A DNA stretch of 64,000 nucleotides from Alkalinema sp. CACIAM 70d (GTDB lineage: Bacteria; Cyanobacteriota; Cyanobacteriia; Leptolyngbyales; Leptolyngbyaceae): the NCBI GenBank assembly GCA_002148405.1, contig MUGG01000012.1, positions 25,126 to 89,125 on the forward strand. The letters are read 5' to 3'. A program made the position numbers and the translations under genes. Positions 27,107-36,848 of this stretch are shown piece by piece. Below the pieces are notes generated by a model. The model had not been told where the DNA came from. It did no database searches and worked only from the letters and a program-made list of their open reading frames with translations. Numbering within the stretch: position 1 is the stretch's first letter; the number at the start of each line of letters is the position of its first letter.

Positions 27107-27463
27107 TTAAAAGCTGGATAGCCTTGGATAGATTACTGCTGATGAGTTAAATGTAAATGAGATGGCGCTATGATTTTGTGTTCCAATACCGCTGGTGCTG
27201 AATACTGACTGAATTGCTCCATCCGAGCTGGTACTGGTTCCAGAGATCGTGTAGCTAGGAACATTTTCTAAGGTAATTGTAATTCCTGGGGTTGGATTAG
27301 GAAGAACAGTGCTGAATAAGTCTTGGTTACCTCGTTTCAGTTTGAGTAAGCCATTCCCAGAAAGGAAAATTGAAAGTAAGTCGTTAGCTTCTTGTCCTCC
27401 CTCTATTATGGCTTCTGTTGTGAGTAGTTCTACGTGGTCTAAATCCTGTAACACCATAATCAT
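27107..27463 (-). CDS. Double-glycine leader peptide, divergent member
   Basis: A 118-residue peptide starting MIMVLQDLDHVELLTTEAII and followed by EGG at 21-23, so it carries a bona fide double-glycine leader. The core differs from the other three: it has an aliphatic and basic patch (GLLKLKRGNQDL), then a Ser/Thr/Asn-rich C-terminal half with no cysteine. A strong ribosome site (AGGAGG, six bases before the ATG) decides the start at 27463. It is the first gene of the reverse-strand group. Confidence 0.68.
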   Translation of the reverse strand: MIMVLQDLDHVELLTTEAIIEGGQEANDLLSIFLSGNGLLKLKRGNQDLFSTVLPNPTPGITITLENVPSYTISGTSTSSDGAIQSVFSTSGIGTQNHSAISFTFNSSAVIYPRLSSF

Positions 27464-27941
27464 CTAATCCTCCTAGGCTAAAGGGTGTATTGCTCGGAGA
27501 TGGTTCGGTTCTTCAAACTAGATATTAATAGAACACCTGGATATTAATAAGACACAAATAATCGGATGAATGTTTAGTTGATGATTCTTCCGAAAGGAAT
27601 CCTAGTAAGATCATAGAGTGAAGAACGCAAGGTTCTTTACTAATCGTTAACTTTGTCGATCATTCAGCCGATCGCCCTTTTAGCGACGTGGACTTGGCGA
27701 CGCATGTTTTAGCGATACAGGATTGATCCATTGATAGTTTAATCAAGTACTTGAGAGTCGAACTGCCACTTTGGCAATAAATATGATCATCCGTATTCCT
27801 TGCGTCTTTTCTCAAGGGACGATTTAATAGTTTTTTATATTTCTAAAAAATAACTTTAGCTTTAGTAAATCTTCAGCTTATTCTCACACGCCTCTCCTTA
27901 AAATCTTGGATGCTAAACATCATCAATTTTGGGACAAGGTA
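27464..27941. other. Divergent region between peptide locus and glucosidase gene
   Basis: This spacer separates divergent genes and contains the third palindrome copy at 27764-27776. The last 100 bases are AT-rich and probably hold the forward promoter. I see no other gene. Confidence 0.4.
27764..27776. promoter_or_regulatory. Palindrome TGCCACTTTGGCA, copy 3
   Basis: One base differs from the two identical copies downstream, and the arms TGCCA and TGGCA are intact. It lies 300 bases before the first peptide gene and 165 before the glucosidase gene, so either could be the target. Confidence 0.4.
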
Positions 27942-29948
27942 ATGGAAATTGGGATGGGTCGGGAGAGTTGCGGTAGATTGGATGTGGCAAAGACCCGAGA
28001 ATGGCTAGTTACGAATGGGATTGGAGGCTATGCAGCAGGGACGATCGCGGGGATGCTGACTCGGCGCTACCATGGGGTTTTGATCGCGGCCCTCCAACCC
28101 CCTTTGGGGCGGACGCTATTGGTTAGTAAGTTGGAGGAAATCATTGACTACGGCGATCGTACCTATGAACTGGCGACGAATGTCTGGAGTGACGGTTCGG
28201 TGTACCCCCAGGGCTACCAATACCTAGAGCAATTCTCCTTAGAAGGCAGTATTCCCACTTGGCACTATGCCTGCGCCGATGCACTGCTGGAGAAAAAAAT
28301 CTGGATGCAGCAGGGTAAAAATACAACTTACACAACCTATCGAGCATTACGAGCAACACAGCCGTTAACACTCCGAGTCAACGCTTTAGTGAATTACCGA
28401 GATTATCATGGTGATACACAAACGATTTGGTCAATGGATATCCGATCGATTCAGGGTCATCCTCAAATCCAGGGGATGAAAATTCAAGCATTCCCCGACG
28501 CTGCACCAATTTATCTACTCAGCGATCGGGCAACAGTTACCCCTACCCATAACTGGTACTACAATTTTGATTTAGCGGTAGAGCGGTATCGAGGATTAAG
28601 CGATCGGGAAAACCATCTCCATGCTGCCACGTTTCAGATTACGTTAAATCCTGGAGAATCAGTAACCATTGTCGCGAGTACTGAGCTTCATACCTCGATC
28701 GCTCGTGATTCTGCCCGACAGCAGCGCCAGCACCATGAACAGGCTTTGCTGCAAGCCGCAATTTCTAAGAACAAGACCCAGCCAGCTCCTGATTGGATAG
28801 AGCAGTTGATCTTAGCGGCTGATCAGTTTATTGTCGATCGACCGACTCCCGATTTTCCCATGGGTAAAACAATCATTGCAGGCTATCCCTGGTTTAGTGA
28901 CTGGGGAAGGGATACGATGATTAGTCTGCCGGGACTCACGCTCTGTACAGGGCGTCTAGACATTGCCCGATCGATTCTACTCACGTTTTCTAAGTACGTC
29001 GATCGGGGTATGATTCCCAATCGCTTTCCCGATGCAGGAGAAATTCCTGAATATAACACCGTTGATGCAACCCTTTGGTATATCGAAGCCATTCGGGCTT
29101 ACTATCAGCAAACTGGGGATCAGGATTTGCTCAAGCAATTGTTCCCAGTCATGCAGGAAATTATTGATTGGCATTGTCGGGGAACTCGATATAACATTCA
29201 CGTCGATGCCGACGATTGTTTACTCTATGCGGGAGAGCCGGGGGTGCAATTAACTTGGATGGATGCAAAAGTGGGCGATTGGGTGGTGACGCCCCGGATT
29301 GGCAAACCGATCGAAATTAATGCCCTCTGGTATAACGCTGTGCGATCGCTGGCAAAATTTGCGCGGCAACTCCAGCAACCACACCAAGACTACGACGCCC
29401 TTGCCGATCGGATTCAAACTCATTTCGCCAAGTTCTGGAATACTGAATTGGGGTACTGTTATGACGTGTTGGATGGGCCGGAGGGGGCAGATCCAACGTT
29501 GCGACCGAATCAATTGTTCGCGATCGCTCTACCAGCTTTCGGTTCCGCTGATTATCCTGCGCTGTTTACCCTGGCTCAACAAAAGGCTGTGATCGATCAC
29601 TGTGCACAACATTTGCTCACGTCCCACGGCCTGCGATCGCTCAATCTCGGTCATCCTCAATACCAAGGGCACTATGGCGGCACGCAGTTGCAACGGGATG
29701 GAGCCTATCACCAGGGTACGGTTTGGGGCTGGCTGTTGGGGGTATTCGCGATCGGGCATTTTCGGGTGTATGGGGATGCGGCGGCGCTGCAATTTTTGCA
29801 GCCGATGGCACACCATCTATTGGATCACGGGGTCGGCAGTCTCAGCGAAATTTTTGATGGGGATGCGCCAATGACGCCACGGGGTTGCTTTGCCCAAGCT
29901 TGGACAGTGGCGGAAGTGCTTCGGGCTTGGTTCGTGCTTTCTGAGTGA
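27942..29948 (+). CDS. Glycogen debranching enzyme-like amylo-alpha-1,6-glucosidase
   Basis: A 668-residue protein. The N-terminal domain (about 1-250) starts with REWLVTNGIGGYAAGTIAG and MLTRRYHGVLIAALQPPLGR, as in GDE_N. The C-terminal (alpha/alpha)6 GH133-type domain (about 280-665) has AGYPWFSDWGRDTMISLPGL and YAGEPGVQLTWMDAKVGDWV with putative catalytic acids, and the terminal GTVWGWLLGVFAIGHFRVYG. It would hydrolyse alpha-1,6 branch points of glycogen. ATG 27942 has an AAGG ribosome site; a TTG at 27906 would add 12 residues. It stands alone and is divergent from the peptide locus. Confidence 0.88.
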   Translation: MEIGMGRESCGRLDVAKTREWLVTNGIGGYAAGTIAGMLTRRYHGVLIAALQPPLGRTLLVSKLEEIIDYGDRTYELATNVWSDGSVYPQGYQYLEQFSLEGSIPTWHYACADALLEKKIWMQQGKNTTYTTYRALRATQPLTLRVNALVNYRDYHGDTQTIWSMDIRSIQGHPQIQGMKIQAFPDAAPIYLLSDRATVTPTHNWYYNFDLAVERYRGLSDRENHLHAATFQITLNPGESVTIVASTELHTSIARDSARQQRQHHEQALLQAAISKNKTQPAPDWIEQLILAADQFIVDRPTPDFPMGKTIIAGYPWFSDWGRDTMISLPGLTLCTGRLDIARSILLTFSKYVDRGMIPNRFPDAGEIPEYNTVDATLWYIEAIRAYYQQTGDQDLLKQLFPVMQEIIDWHCRGTRYNIHVDADDCLLYAGEPGVQLTWMDAKVGDWVVTPRIGKPIEINALWYNAVRSLAKFARQLQQPHQDYDALADRIQTHFAKFWNTELGYCYDVLDGPEGADPTLRPNQLFAIALPAFGSADYPALFTLAQQKAVIDHCAQHLLTSHGLRSLNLGHPQYQGHYGGTQLQRDGAYHQGTVWGWLLGVFAIGHFRVYGDAAALQFLQPMAHHLLDHGVGSLSEIFDGDAPMTPRGCFAQAWTVAEVLRAWFVLSE

Positions 29949-30219
29949 TGTATTATCGCTTTCTGAGTGATTCACTCTAACAATCCAGTAAAATTCTCAG
30001 ATAGACAATTTTATTGTTGATTTTGAATAGTTATCCTTTAATCTGTTTTATAGATGAAATCATTGGTTGATTCATTCACCGATTGATTCAAGAATGGGAT
30101 TGCCGACCCGATCATACCTCCAGACTAGCTTGGAACATTGCGATCTATTGCGGACTAGGTTGGCTCGTGGTGGGTGTTTTAGGATGTAAGTAGATAATGT
30201 GTAAACCTCGGAGGTTCCT

Positions 30220-30465
30220 ATGTTTTTGATGCATAAACCGACAGGTACGCTTGTTGAAGTGCTGACCCTTCCCGACCTCTTCGATCCATTTCAAACGGAA
30301 ATTACCGGGCAACGGCATGCGGGGGAAGAGATGCAAGATCCGTTACCGTTTTTGAAGGCAGAAATGGTTTTCCCATCCGGTGAAGCACTCCCGACCTGTT
30401 GGATCAATTCCCACTACCGGGAACAGATGACTCAATCGGCAGCGAAATTCGCGGTTAGGGCTTAG
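30220..30465 (+). CDS. Small conserved cyanobacterial protein of unknown function
   Basis: An 81-residue acidic soluble protein beginning MFLMHKPTGTLVEVLTLPDLFDPF, with RHAGEEMQDP, KAEMVFPSGEALPTCW and SHYR. This pattern recurs in many cyanobacterial genomes as a small protein of unknown role. The ATG is preceded by CGGAGGTTCCT, a strong ribosome site, which supports a real gene. No membrane segment or metal motif is visible. Confidence 0.75.
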   Translation: MFLMHKPTGTLVEVLTLPDLFDPFQTEITGQRHAGEEMQDPLPFLKAEMVFPSGEALPTCWINSHYREQMTQSAAKFAVRA

Positions 30466-30583
30466 TCGTAGCATCGATCGAGGGATGGCGTCGGTGAATG
30501 CTTAGTGATCGATTCTCGCTCGCTGAACTGTTGCTGATTCAATTGGCAGAATTGATGCAATAACATCCCATTTGCCTCGATGC

Positions 30584-30615
30584 AAAAAAGGGAACAGGCT
30601 AGCTGCTCCCTTTTT
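30584..30615. terminator. Bidirectional terminator between the small protein and sat
   Basis: AAAAAAGGGAACAG (30584-30597) pairs with CTGCTCCCTTTTT (30603-30615), with one A/C mismatch. A and T runs flank both arms, so it can serve the forward small gene and the reverse sat gene. Confidence 0.75.
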
Positions 30616-30709
30616 CTACAGTTGAATTACTGAGTTGAATTACTGGATGGCTCGATCGTGAGTCATTCGATGACGTCGATCGTGCCTGTCGATCGTGAAG
30701 CGATCGGCA

Positions 30710-31888
30710 CTATTCTTGTACCTTCATCGCCTTAGCCAATTCTGCGGCAACGAGGGGACGGGAGAATTCTGGCGGGGGCAGTTCCCCACGACGTAGCATT
30801 TCCCGCACCTTAGTACCTGATAGGTGAACCCGTTGCTCTGGGGTGCTGGGGCTGGTTTTCACCGTGGCCATGGTGTTTGTCACCGTGCAGTAGAAAGCGT
30901 GCTCAAACTTCAGCGGCACAATGCCGATCAACGCGGGATCGAACTCGTCAAAAATGTATTGAGCATCGAAGGTGCCGTAGTAGTCGCCCACACCCGCGTG
31001 GTCACGACCAACGATGAAGTGGGTGCAACCGTAGTTTTTCCGGATGAGTGCGTGGAAAATCGCTTCACGAGGCCCCGCATAGCGCATCGCTGAGGGGTTA
31101 ATCCCCAAAATGACCCGATCCTGAGGATAGTAATTTTCGATCAGGATTTCATAGCAGCGCATCCGGATATCTGCCGGGATGTCATCTTCCTTCGTAGCTC
31201 CTACGAGCGGATGCAGGAACAACCCATCCACGATTTCCATGGCGCACTTCTGAATGTACTCATGGGCGCGGTGCACGGGGTTGCGGGTTTGGAAGCCGAC
31301 GATCGTATGCCAGCCCTTATCCAAAAACGCTTGACGAGAGACAGCGGGATCCAACTGGTATTTCGGGAAGAGGGGATGGGGATCCCGTTCCAGTAACCAA
31401 ATGGGGCCAGCCAGGTTGACGTTGCCCTGTTGATACACCACCGCCACACCGGGATGCTTTTCATCATCGGTGCGATAGACGTTGATGGCTTCCTTCTGCT
31501 TGTCGTAGGTATATTTTTCCGTCAGTTGCAGCACCCCGATGTAACGTCCGGTGGAGTCATCCAGGCGCACGTAGCTACCTTCTTCCAAAGGCGCAGCCAC
31601 TTCTTCCGTCACAGACAGCGTAATCGGAATCGACCAAGGCAGACCATTGGTGAGGTGCATATCCACCACTACACTGTCATAGTCCTGTTGGTTCATAAAT
31701 CCGGTCAATGGGCTAAAGCCCCCGATCGCAATCATGTGCAAATCGGAAACCGCCCGCTCATCCAAGGCCACACGGGGCAGAAAGTCTGCTTTGCTGAGGA
31801 ATTCTTCCTTTTGGGCTGGCGTTGCGATGCGGTTAATCAGTTCCCCACCGTGGGGAGCAATGCTGTCTGGACGGTGATACTTGGCCAT
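30710..31888 (-). CDS. sat: Sulfate adenylyltransferase (ATP sulfurylase)
   Basis: The 392-residue enzyme activates sulfate to APS, the first step of sulfur assimilation. It has the PUA-like N-terminal domain (about 1-170; [20 protein letters not shown]) and the catalytic nucleotidyl transferase domain with [15 protein letters not shown] (the HxxH motif) near 200 and [19 protein letters not shown] near 290. There is no kinase domain, so APS kinase must be elsewhere. sir at 20-22 kb reduces the sulfite that this pathway yields. mtnP lies upstream on the same strand. Confidence 0.96.
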   Translation of the reverse strand: MAKYHRPDSIAPHGGELINRIATPAQKEEFLSKADFLPRVALDERAVSDLHMIAIGGFSPLTGFMNQQDYDSVVVDMHLTNGLPWSIPITLSVTEEVAAPLEEGSYVRLDDSTGRYIGVLQLTEKYTYDKQKEAINVYRTDDEKHPGVAVVYQQGNVNLAGPIWLLERDPHPLFPKYQLDPAVSRQAFLDKGWHTIVGFQTRNPVHRAHEYIQKCAMEIVDGLFLHPLVGATKEDDIPADIRMRCYEILIENYYPQDRVILGINPSAMRYAGPREAIFHALIRKNYGCTHFIVGRDHAGVGDYYGTFDAQYIFDEFDPALIGIVPLKFEHAFYCTVTNTMATVKTSPSTPEQRVHLSGTKVREMLRRGELPPPEFSRPLVAAELAKAMKVQE

Positions 31889-32042
31889 GGGTTCTCTAGG
31901 GATTTCAACTCATTGCAAGCTTTGATCCTACCAGAGTCTTAACCCACCCCTAAATCTCTCGTGAAAACATCTAGGGTCAATCGGGGGATAGAGATTTTGG
32001 CAGGAATTAAGCGAACTCAACCGATCGGTAAAAATCGGTGGG

Positions 32043-32918
32043 CTAGGCGTATTTTTTCAGCAGCAACGCTAACTTTTCCTTGGTTGCAGCAGGGACTTTA
32101 TCCATGGGGGTCAGCACTGCATATTTCAAGGCGGAATGGGCCTCCGATTCAAATAAATCAGCACTCAAGCGCCGCACCACTTCTTTGATCACCGCTTGGG
32201 CGTTGGTGGCATTTTTATGCAAATTGGCTACCACCATATCCACCGTCACGCTGTCATGGTCGGGGTGCCAGCAGTCGTAGTCCGTCACCAAGGCTAGGGT
32301 GGCGTAGGCCATCTCGGCTTCCCGCGCTAGCTTGGCTTCCTGCAAATTGGTCATGCCGATAATCGTTGCGCCCCAACTGCGGTACAGGTTCGACTCCGCC
32401 TTGGTCGAAAACGCAGGGCCTTCCATGCAGACGTAGGTGCCGCCCCGATGGATGTCGATGCCTTCGATCGTGAGGCTTTCCGCTGCATCCGCCACGAGGT
32501 TCGCCAATTTAGGACAAACGGGATCGCCAAAGGTGATGTGGGCGACAATGCCTTCCCCGAAGAAGGTAGACACGCGGTTACGGGTGCGATCGATAAATTG
32601 ATCGGGAATCACCATGTCCAAGGGTTTCGCGGCTTCCTTGAGGGAACCCACCGCCGATGCTGAAATGATGTATTCCACACCGAGGCTTTTCAGGGCGTAG
32701 ATGTTGGCGCGGAAGGGGAGTTCCGTCGGCAGAAGTGTATGGTTGCGACCATGGCGAGCCAGGAATGCCACGCGGGTGCCTTCCAAGGTGCCCACGATCA
32801 AGGCATCGGAGGGTGCCCCGAAGGGAGTTTCCACCGTGACTTCTTCCACATCCTTGAGCGCATCCATCTTGTAGAGGCCGCTGCCGCCGATAATGCCAAT
32901 TTTGATATCCTGTGCCAT
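32043..32918 (-). CDS. mtnP: S-methyl-5'-thioadenosine phosphorylase
   Basis: The 291-residue purine phosphorylase cleaves methylthioadenosine (from polyamine synthesis) to adenine and methylthioribose-1-phosphate for methionine salvage. Family marks are [10 protein letters not shown], the phosphate-binding [25 protein letters not shown] and the purine-specific [12 protein letters not shown] and [19 protein letters not shown]. The C-terminal [12 protein letters not shown] is typical of MtnP. It lies upstream of sat on the same strand, about 155 bases away, so both may serve sulfur metabolism. Confidence 0.95.
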   Translation of the reverse strand: MAQDIKIGIIGGSGLYKMDALKDVEEVTVETPFGAPSDALIVGTLEGTRVAFLARHGRNHTLLPTELPFRANIYALKSLGVEYIISASAVGSLKEAAKPLDMVIPDQFIDRTRNRVSTFFGEGIVAHITFGDPVCPKLANLVADAAESLTIEGIDIHRGGTYVCMEGPAFSTKAESNLYRSWGATIIGMTNLQEAKLAREAEMAYATLALVTDYDCWHPDHDSVTVDMVVANLHKNATNAQAVIKEVVRRLSADLFESEAHSALKYAVLTPMDKVPAATKEKLALLLKKYA

Positions 32919-33039
32919 GGGTCTAAGTTCGTGTGACTAAGTTTCGGTGTGCCTGAGTGAAAAAGTTGCCAGCGCGCGCAAATTGAACAGCGTCTAGGGT
33001 ACAGGTTGCAGTTCCCTAGGGCAAGTCCTGATTGTTGAT

Positions 33040-33528
33040 CTAAGCCACCTCTGGATCACGCAAGAGCCAAACGCCGGTGTAGGTCATGCCGCTATCATCC
33101 GGTTGGATCAGCAGGAAATGTAGGCCCTTAGCCGCCTGCTTGCGTTCCATAAACGTTTCCCCAGCAGCGCGCACTTCTGGATCAGCCACCGTGGTGAGAA
33201 TGTGCCGATCGCGTTCCCCGGCCCGCAAAATCACCCCATCCAATTCCCCCGCTACATAGTTGACCGCGATCGGTTCCACCCCTGCTAACCAGCGCGCCAA
33301 GGGCATGGACTTGCGGCCCCCGTTGATCACCACACCGGGCAACGGCTGGCTGGACGCGAGGCCCACCCGCAACGGGTCGTGCATCTCCGGCAGAAAAGAG
33401 AGCGGAATGGGCCGATCGAGGAACAGATCCAAAAAATCTCCGGCGAGGATACTGGCAAAGCGCCAGCGATCGCCCCAGAGGGTGTCGGGAATGGGTACAG
33501 GCGGATTCAGCATGGTATTGCGCCTCAA
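33040..33528 (-). CDS. Hypothetical soluble protein downstream of the broken permease
   Basis: A 162-residue protein (147 if it begins at the in-frame ATG at 33513). I do not recognise a family. It has an alpha/beta-like composition: VGLASSQPLPGVVINGGRKS, EPIAVNYVAGELDGV and a C-terminal GLHFLLIQPDDSGMTYTGVW. No membrane segment or metal motif is visible. It begins 19 bases after the permease stop on the same strand, so the two were probably co-transcribed and may act together. Confidence 0.7.
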   Translation of the reverse strand: MRRNTMLNPPVPIPDTLWGDRWRFASILAGDFLDLFLDRPIPLSFLPEMHDPLRVGLASSQPLPGVVINGGRKSMPLARWLAGVEPIAVNYVAGELDGVILRAGERDRHILTTVADPEVRAAGETFMERKQAAKGLHFLLIQPDDSGMTYTGVWLLRDPEVA

Positions 33529-33546
33529 TGAGCCAAAGTAGAAAGA

Positions 33547-34607
33547 TTAGCCAAAGTAGAAGTTTAAAACCATGCCGGAAATAAAGGTCAACTGTGCCGC
33601 GATCGCAAACAGGTAAACGATCGCCCTGGGTTTGAACATGGTCAACATCAGCCCCACCCCTTTCAGGTCGATCATGGGGCCGAAGACGAGGAATGAGACG
33701 AGGGAACCCGTCGTAAACGAAGAGGAAAACGACAGCGCAAAAAACGAATCCACCGTCGAACAAATCGATACCAACGCTGCCAACAACATCATCGCTAGAA
33801 CAGACGTGACGGGATCCTGGCCTAAACTTAAAACCCATTCACGTGGCACAAAGGTTTGCAACAACGATGCCACCGCACTCCGAAAATCAACACTCCCGCC
33901 AGTTCCCGCAGTTCCTGCACCATGCCCTCGACTAACAGCCGCAGTCGCAAGGCGATTGGCTGTTTGACCACATCGGTAAAGGCAGCTTGCAGGGCGATCG
34001 CATCTCCGGTGGGTAGGGGCTGGTTGGATTGGCCGAGCAAAAACATTCCAGACCTCAAAAGGGGGCTTGGGTTGGCAGGTTTTTGGGTTTCCAGGATTTT
34101 CCAGCTTGGTGTAGGGGCGGGTTCCTGGGCACGACGCTCCTGACGGACGGTGATGGCGGTGGCAACGGCAGGGCGCAAAAAAGGCCGCAGATCTTTTTGA
34201 ATGCTGAAGATCCAACCCAGTAGCGTGGCGATCGCCAAGGACAATCCTACCCGTAGAAAGACCACCTCGGGTTGATCCCGAAAGGCCACCCAAGTCGCCC
34301 AAATCACAATGGGATTAATGACTGGAGCCGCAAGGAGAAACCCGATCGCAACTGAAGCGGGAGCCCCCTGCATTAACAATCGCCGTGCAACCGGAATATT
34401 GCCACACTCACAGACGGGAAACAAAAAGCCGATGCAACTGCCCGCAAAGGAGCCTAAAAAAGGATTTTTTGGCAGTAGGGAAACTAACCGTCGTTCACTG
34501 ACAAAAAATTGCAGCAATCCTGAAAAAAGAACTCCCAATAACAGGAAAGGCATAGCCTCTACGATCAAGCTGAGAAACAGAGTGAAAGCGCTGTTGAATT
34601 GATACAT
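33547..34607 (-). pseudogene. ArsP/DUF318-type permease with a single-base frameshift
   Basis: Two overlapping reading frames together encode one permease. The upstream frame (start 34607) gives MYQFNSAFTLFLSLIVEAMP, the Cys motif FPVCECGNIPVARRLL, GAPASVAIGFLLAAPVINP and ends with ELAGVLIFG before running into unrelated residues. The other frame continues exactly from there: SAVASLLQTFVPREWVLSLG, further helices and MLLAALVSICSTVDSFFALS. The shift lies near 33882-33886, where the coding strand reads TTCGGAGTG and one extra G would restore about 353 residues, the family length. Family members move arsenicals or other soft metal species; the substrate here is unknown. It is a pseudogene, or a sequencing error in a G run. 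Confidence 0.85.
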
Positions 34608-35019
34608 TACAGCCCTACAAACCTAGGAGAGGATAAGCTTAGGGCATCATAGCGCAATCATGTTCGTTCTGGGCATGGTGTCGTCGGGGCCTGGGCGATC
34701 GGGTACGGGCATCCTTTCTTGAGGCAGCAAGGCCCAAGGCCCAATTTCTCAAGAATAAACCCCTCAAGCTGAAAAACGGCTCTAGGGGCAAATGATAACT
34801 ATGGGGGCTATAGTGTCCTACTAATGCTGCCTACTATCAACGATCGATCTCAGAACGCTCTATCGAAACTCTGAAATGAAGAGTGGATTCAGCAAACTTG
34901 TAACCTAACTTGTAACCTGAGTCTGATCATCCGAGTCTGAGCAAATTCAGTAGTTTTAGCAAGCTTAATGGGTGAGATCAGAAAATCACCGTCTTATTCA
35001 GACGTGAATCAGCATCGGC
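34608..35019. other. Long spacer with inverted repeat
   Basis: The spacer holds a perfect 8-bp inverted repeat, TTCTTGAG (34716-34723) and CTCAAGAA (34748-34755), and short duplications near 34896-34945 (ACTTGTAACCT twice; GAGTCTGA twice). I see no gene. Confidence 0.4.
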
Positions 35020-35223
35020 TTAATAGGCCAAAGTTTCCAGGGTTTCTCGAAGGTACAAGTGCACGAGAAAGTCTAGACTTACGGACTGTAATCTCTGATC
35101 CTCGCTACGATCGATGCGCCAGCGCTTAAATCCTGAGCTATCCGCGATCGCACGTTTGAGACTATCCCAAACCTTCGCGTCTGAGAGGTCTTTATCGGGG
35201 TTGGACATGGGAGAACTAGCCAT
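35020..35223 (-). CDS. Small conserved cyanobacterial protein (MSNPDKxLSDAKVW type)
   Basis: A 67-residue soluble protein, MASSPMSNPDKDLSDAKVWD followed by SLKRAIADSSGFKRWRI, and ending YLRETLETLAY. The ending and the KxLSDAxVWxSLKxAIAxSSGF core are familiar from many cyanobacterial genomes; the function is unknown. I chose 35223 because AAGGTG lies just before it; a later ATG at 35208 also fits. The frame extends 48 residues further upstream with an odd hydrophobic stretch, which is not conserved as far as I know. It looks wholly helical. Confidence 0.78.
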   Translation of the reverse strand: MASSPMSNPDKDLSDAKVWDSLKRAIADSSGFKRWRIDRSEDQRLQSVSLDFLVHLYLRETLETLAY

Positions 35224-35493
35224 AAACACCTTAAATAAATCTTGAGGAAGACAGCGAACGGGAGAATTTAGAAGCGTTAGAAGGAAGAAGCTGAGGAACA
35301 ACGTGAGTAAACAGCTTAGTGGAGGAATCCTACGGATGGAGAAATCTGATTGAAGGCGGTCACTCACAAACTAGCCCACGTAGGCTGCAAAATTTGTTTA
35401 ACCTTTCTTCAAGATCGACTAAAAGCCACCGAATGGCTGTATTCTGAGAAACATTTTGTAGATAAACTTCTCCTTGATCCTATCGTTTTCCGC

Positions 35494-36078
35494 CTATGCC
35501 GTGGGAAGAATTTTATTAACTTTTAGACCGACGATGGTAAAGTTCTGTCTAATCGTTTGTATTGGGAGAGGCTCTGCTGCTAGGAAATTCGCGTTTCCAG
35601 CTAGCATGACTCGTGCTACGCTGAGCGGTACTTCCAGGAAAAGCGTAGCTAGGAAAAAGGCGATCGTCGCAGCGGGTAAGCGCAAAATTGGCGGTAACGG
35701 CACGATCGGTATAGCTCCTTGCGCCCAAGCTTCCATCTGCCACAGTAGCGCCCCCAGACCGATCGCGCCCAGCAGCAACAGCAGTGGGTTGCGGTAATTT
35801 TCAAACAGGGTCAAAATCTTTTGTTGATCGGGAGTCAGGTCATCAGGATTAATGGCAATGACCAGGATGCTGTAAATGTAAAACGGCTTTTGCCATTGCA
35901 TCCAAAGAATAGGTGAAACGCCGATAACAAAAATTAGCAGGAATTCAACGATCGCAGAAAAGCTGGATGGCGCAGAAGTCAATGCAAGCCAGCAACCCAG
36001 AAGGGCAATGGGAACCACAACAATTCCAGATAGGTGGATCCATAGATAGGGGTCTAACCAAAATTGATTTATTTTCAT
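35494..36078 (-). CDS. Cyanobacterial 'low-complexity tail' membrane protein lacking the tail
   Basis: A 194-residue membrane protein. It starts MKINQFWLDPYLWIHLSGI and has about four hydrophobic helices (roughly 12-35, 45-65, 105-125 and 135-155), the charged loop NPDDLTPDQQKILTLFE between helices two and three, and PLSVARVMLAGNANFLAAEP near the end. These segments match the cyanobacterial family annotated as low-complexity tail membrane protein. Here the protein stops after KVNKILPTA, so no low-complexity tail is present. The role is unknown. Start at 36078 fits the family N-terminus. Confidence 0.75.
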   Translation of the reverse strand: MKINQFWLDPYLWIHLSGIVVVPIALLGCWLALTSAPSSFSAIVEFLLIFVIGVSPILWMQWQKPFYIYSILVIAINPDDLTPDQQKILTLFENYRNPLLLLLGAIGLGALLWQMEAWAQGAIPIVPLPPILRLPAATIAFFLATLFLEVPLSVARVMLAGNANFLAAEPLPIQTIRQNFTIVGLKVNKILPTA

Positions 36079-36184
36079 GGGACTTGAAGCGTTACTGTAT
36101 CCCAAATAACACAAGATTTAGCTTTGATTATCCCCTGTTTTGAGAAGAGGAGATCACCATCCCCGCTTCTCAAGGCGCAATGTG

Positions 36185-36685
36185 CTAGTTACAGGAATAG
36201 GATCCAGGTACTGCGCTGACTGTGACGATACTGTTGGCGATCGACGTAATCGTAAATTGTTCAACAGCTCGCCCGCCATAGGCATTGACCCCAAAGCTGA
36301 CATCGACAGCAGTGCCCACAGCAAGAACCGTGTTAGGGTTGTACTTCACATCAGCAGACAAGGCTGTCGAAACTGCTTGGGCTCGGGCTTGGGGAGAAGC
36401 AGCACACCCATTCAACAGGTCATTCGTAATCAGTAAACTCACTGCCGTTGGCTGGGCAGCCGTCCCTTCTCCACCGGGCTCTTGGATGCCATCCCCAAAG
36501 TCTGAGGATCCCCAAGAAAATGGGTTCAGCAATTCCCTTAGCCTGTCTAGGGTCATGGTGTTAGGACGTTGGCCCACCACGGTAATTGTAGGTAGATCGG
36601 CAGCCTGGGCCAAGGATGCTATGGCAACCCCACCAGCAACCATAGCAGTCAACAAAAGCAATGCTTTGAAGTTATGAATCTTCAT
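36185..36685 (-). CDS. Secreted hypothetical protein
   Basis: A 166-residue protein with a clear signal peptide: MKIHNFKALLLLTAMVAGGV then AIASLAQA, with cleavage probably after AQA (about residue 28). The mature chain contains PTITVVGQRPNTMTLDRLRE, a Gly-rich linker (QEPGGEGTAA), and two cysteines, one in NGCAASP and one at the extreme end (SYSCN), which could form a disulfide. I recognise no family. TVVGQR resembles segments seen in exported proteins, but this is weak evidence. The 36685 ATG is chosen because the signal peptide starts there. Confidence 0.72.
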   Translation of the reverse strand: MKIHNFKALLLLTAMVAGGVAIASLAQAADLPTITVVGQRPNTMTLDRLRELLNPFSWGSSDFGDGIQEPGGEGTAAQPTAVSLLITNDLLNGCAASPQARAQAVSTALSADVKYNPNTVLAVGTAVDVSFGVNAYGGRAVEQFTITSIANSIVTVSAVPGSYSCN

Positions 36686-36848
36686 GATTTTCAGGGGTGA
36701 ATTGCGTGAACAAACGGTCACAGAGTAACCACCCCTGTATATCTACGGATACAACACAGCTTATGCAGACGATTTAATACAATATTGCGGTGGCATTTAC
36801 GGAGTATTTCAGCAATATCCGAGCTACTGATCGACTCACATCGGTTCC

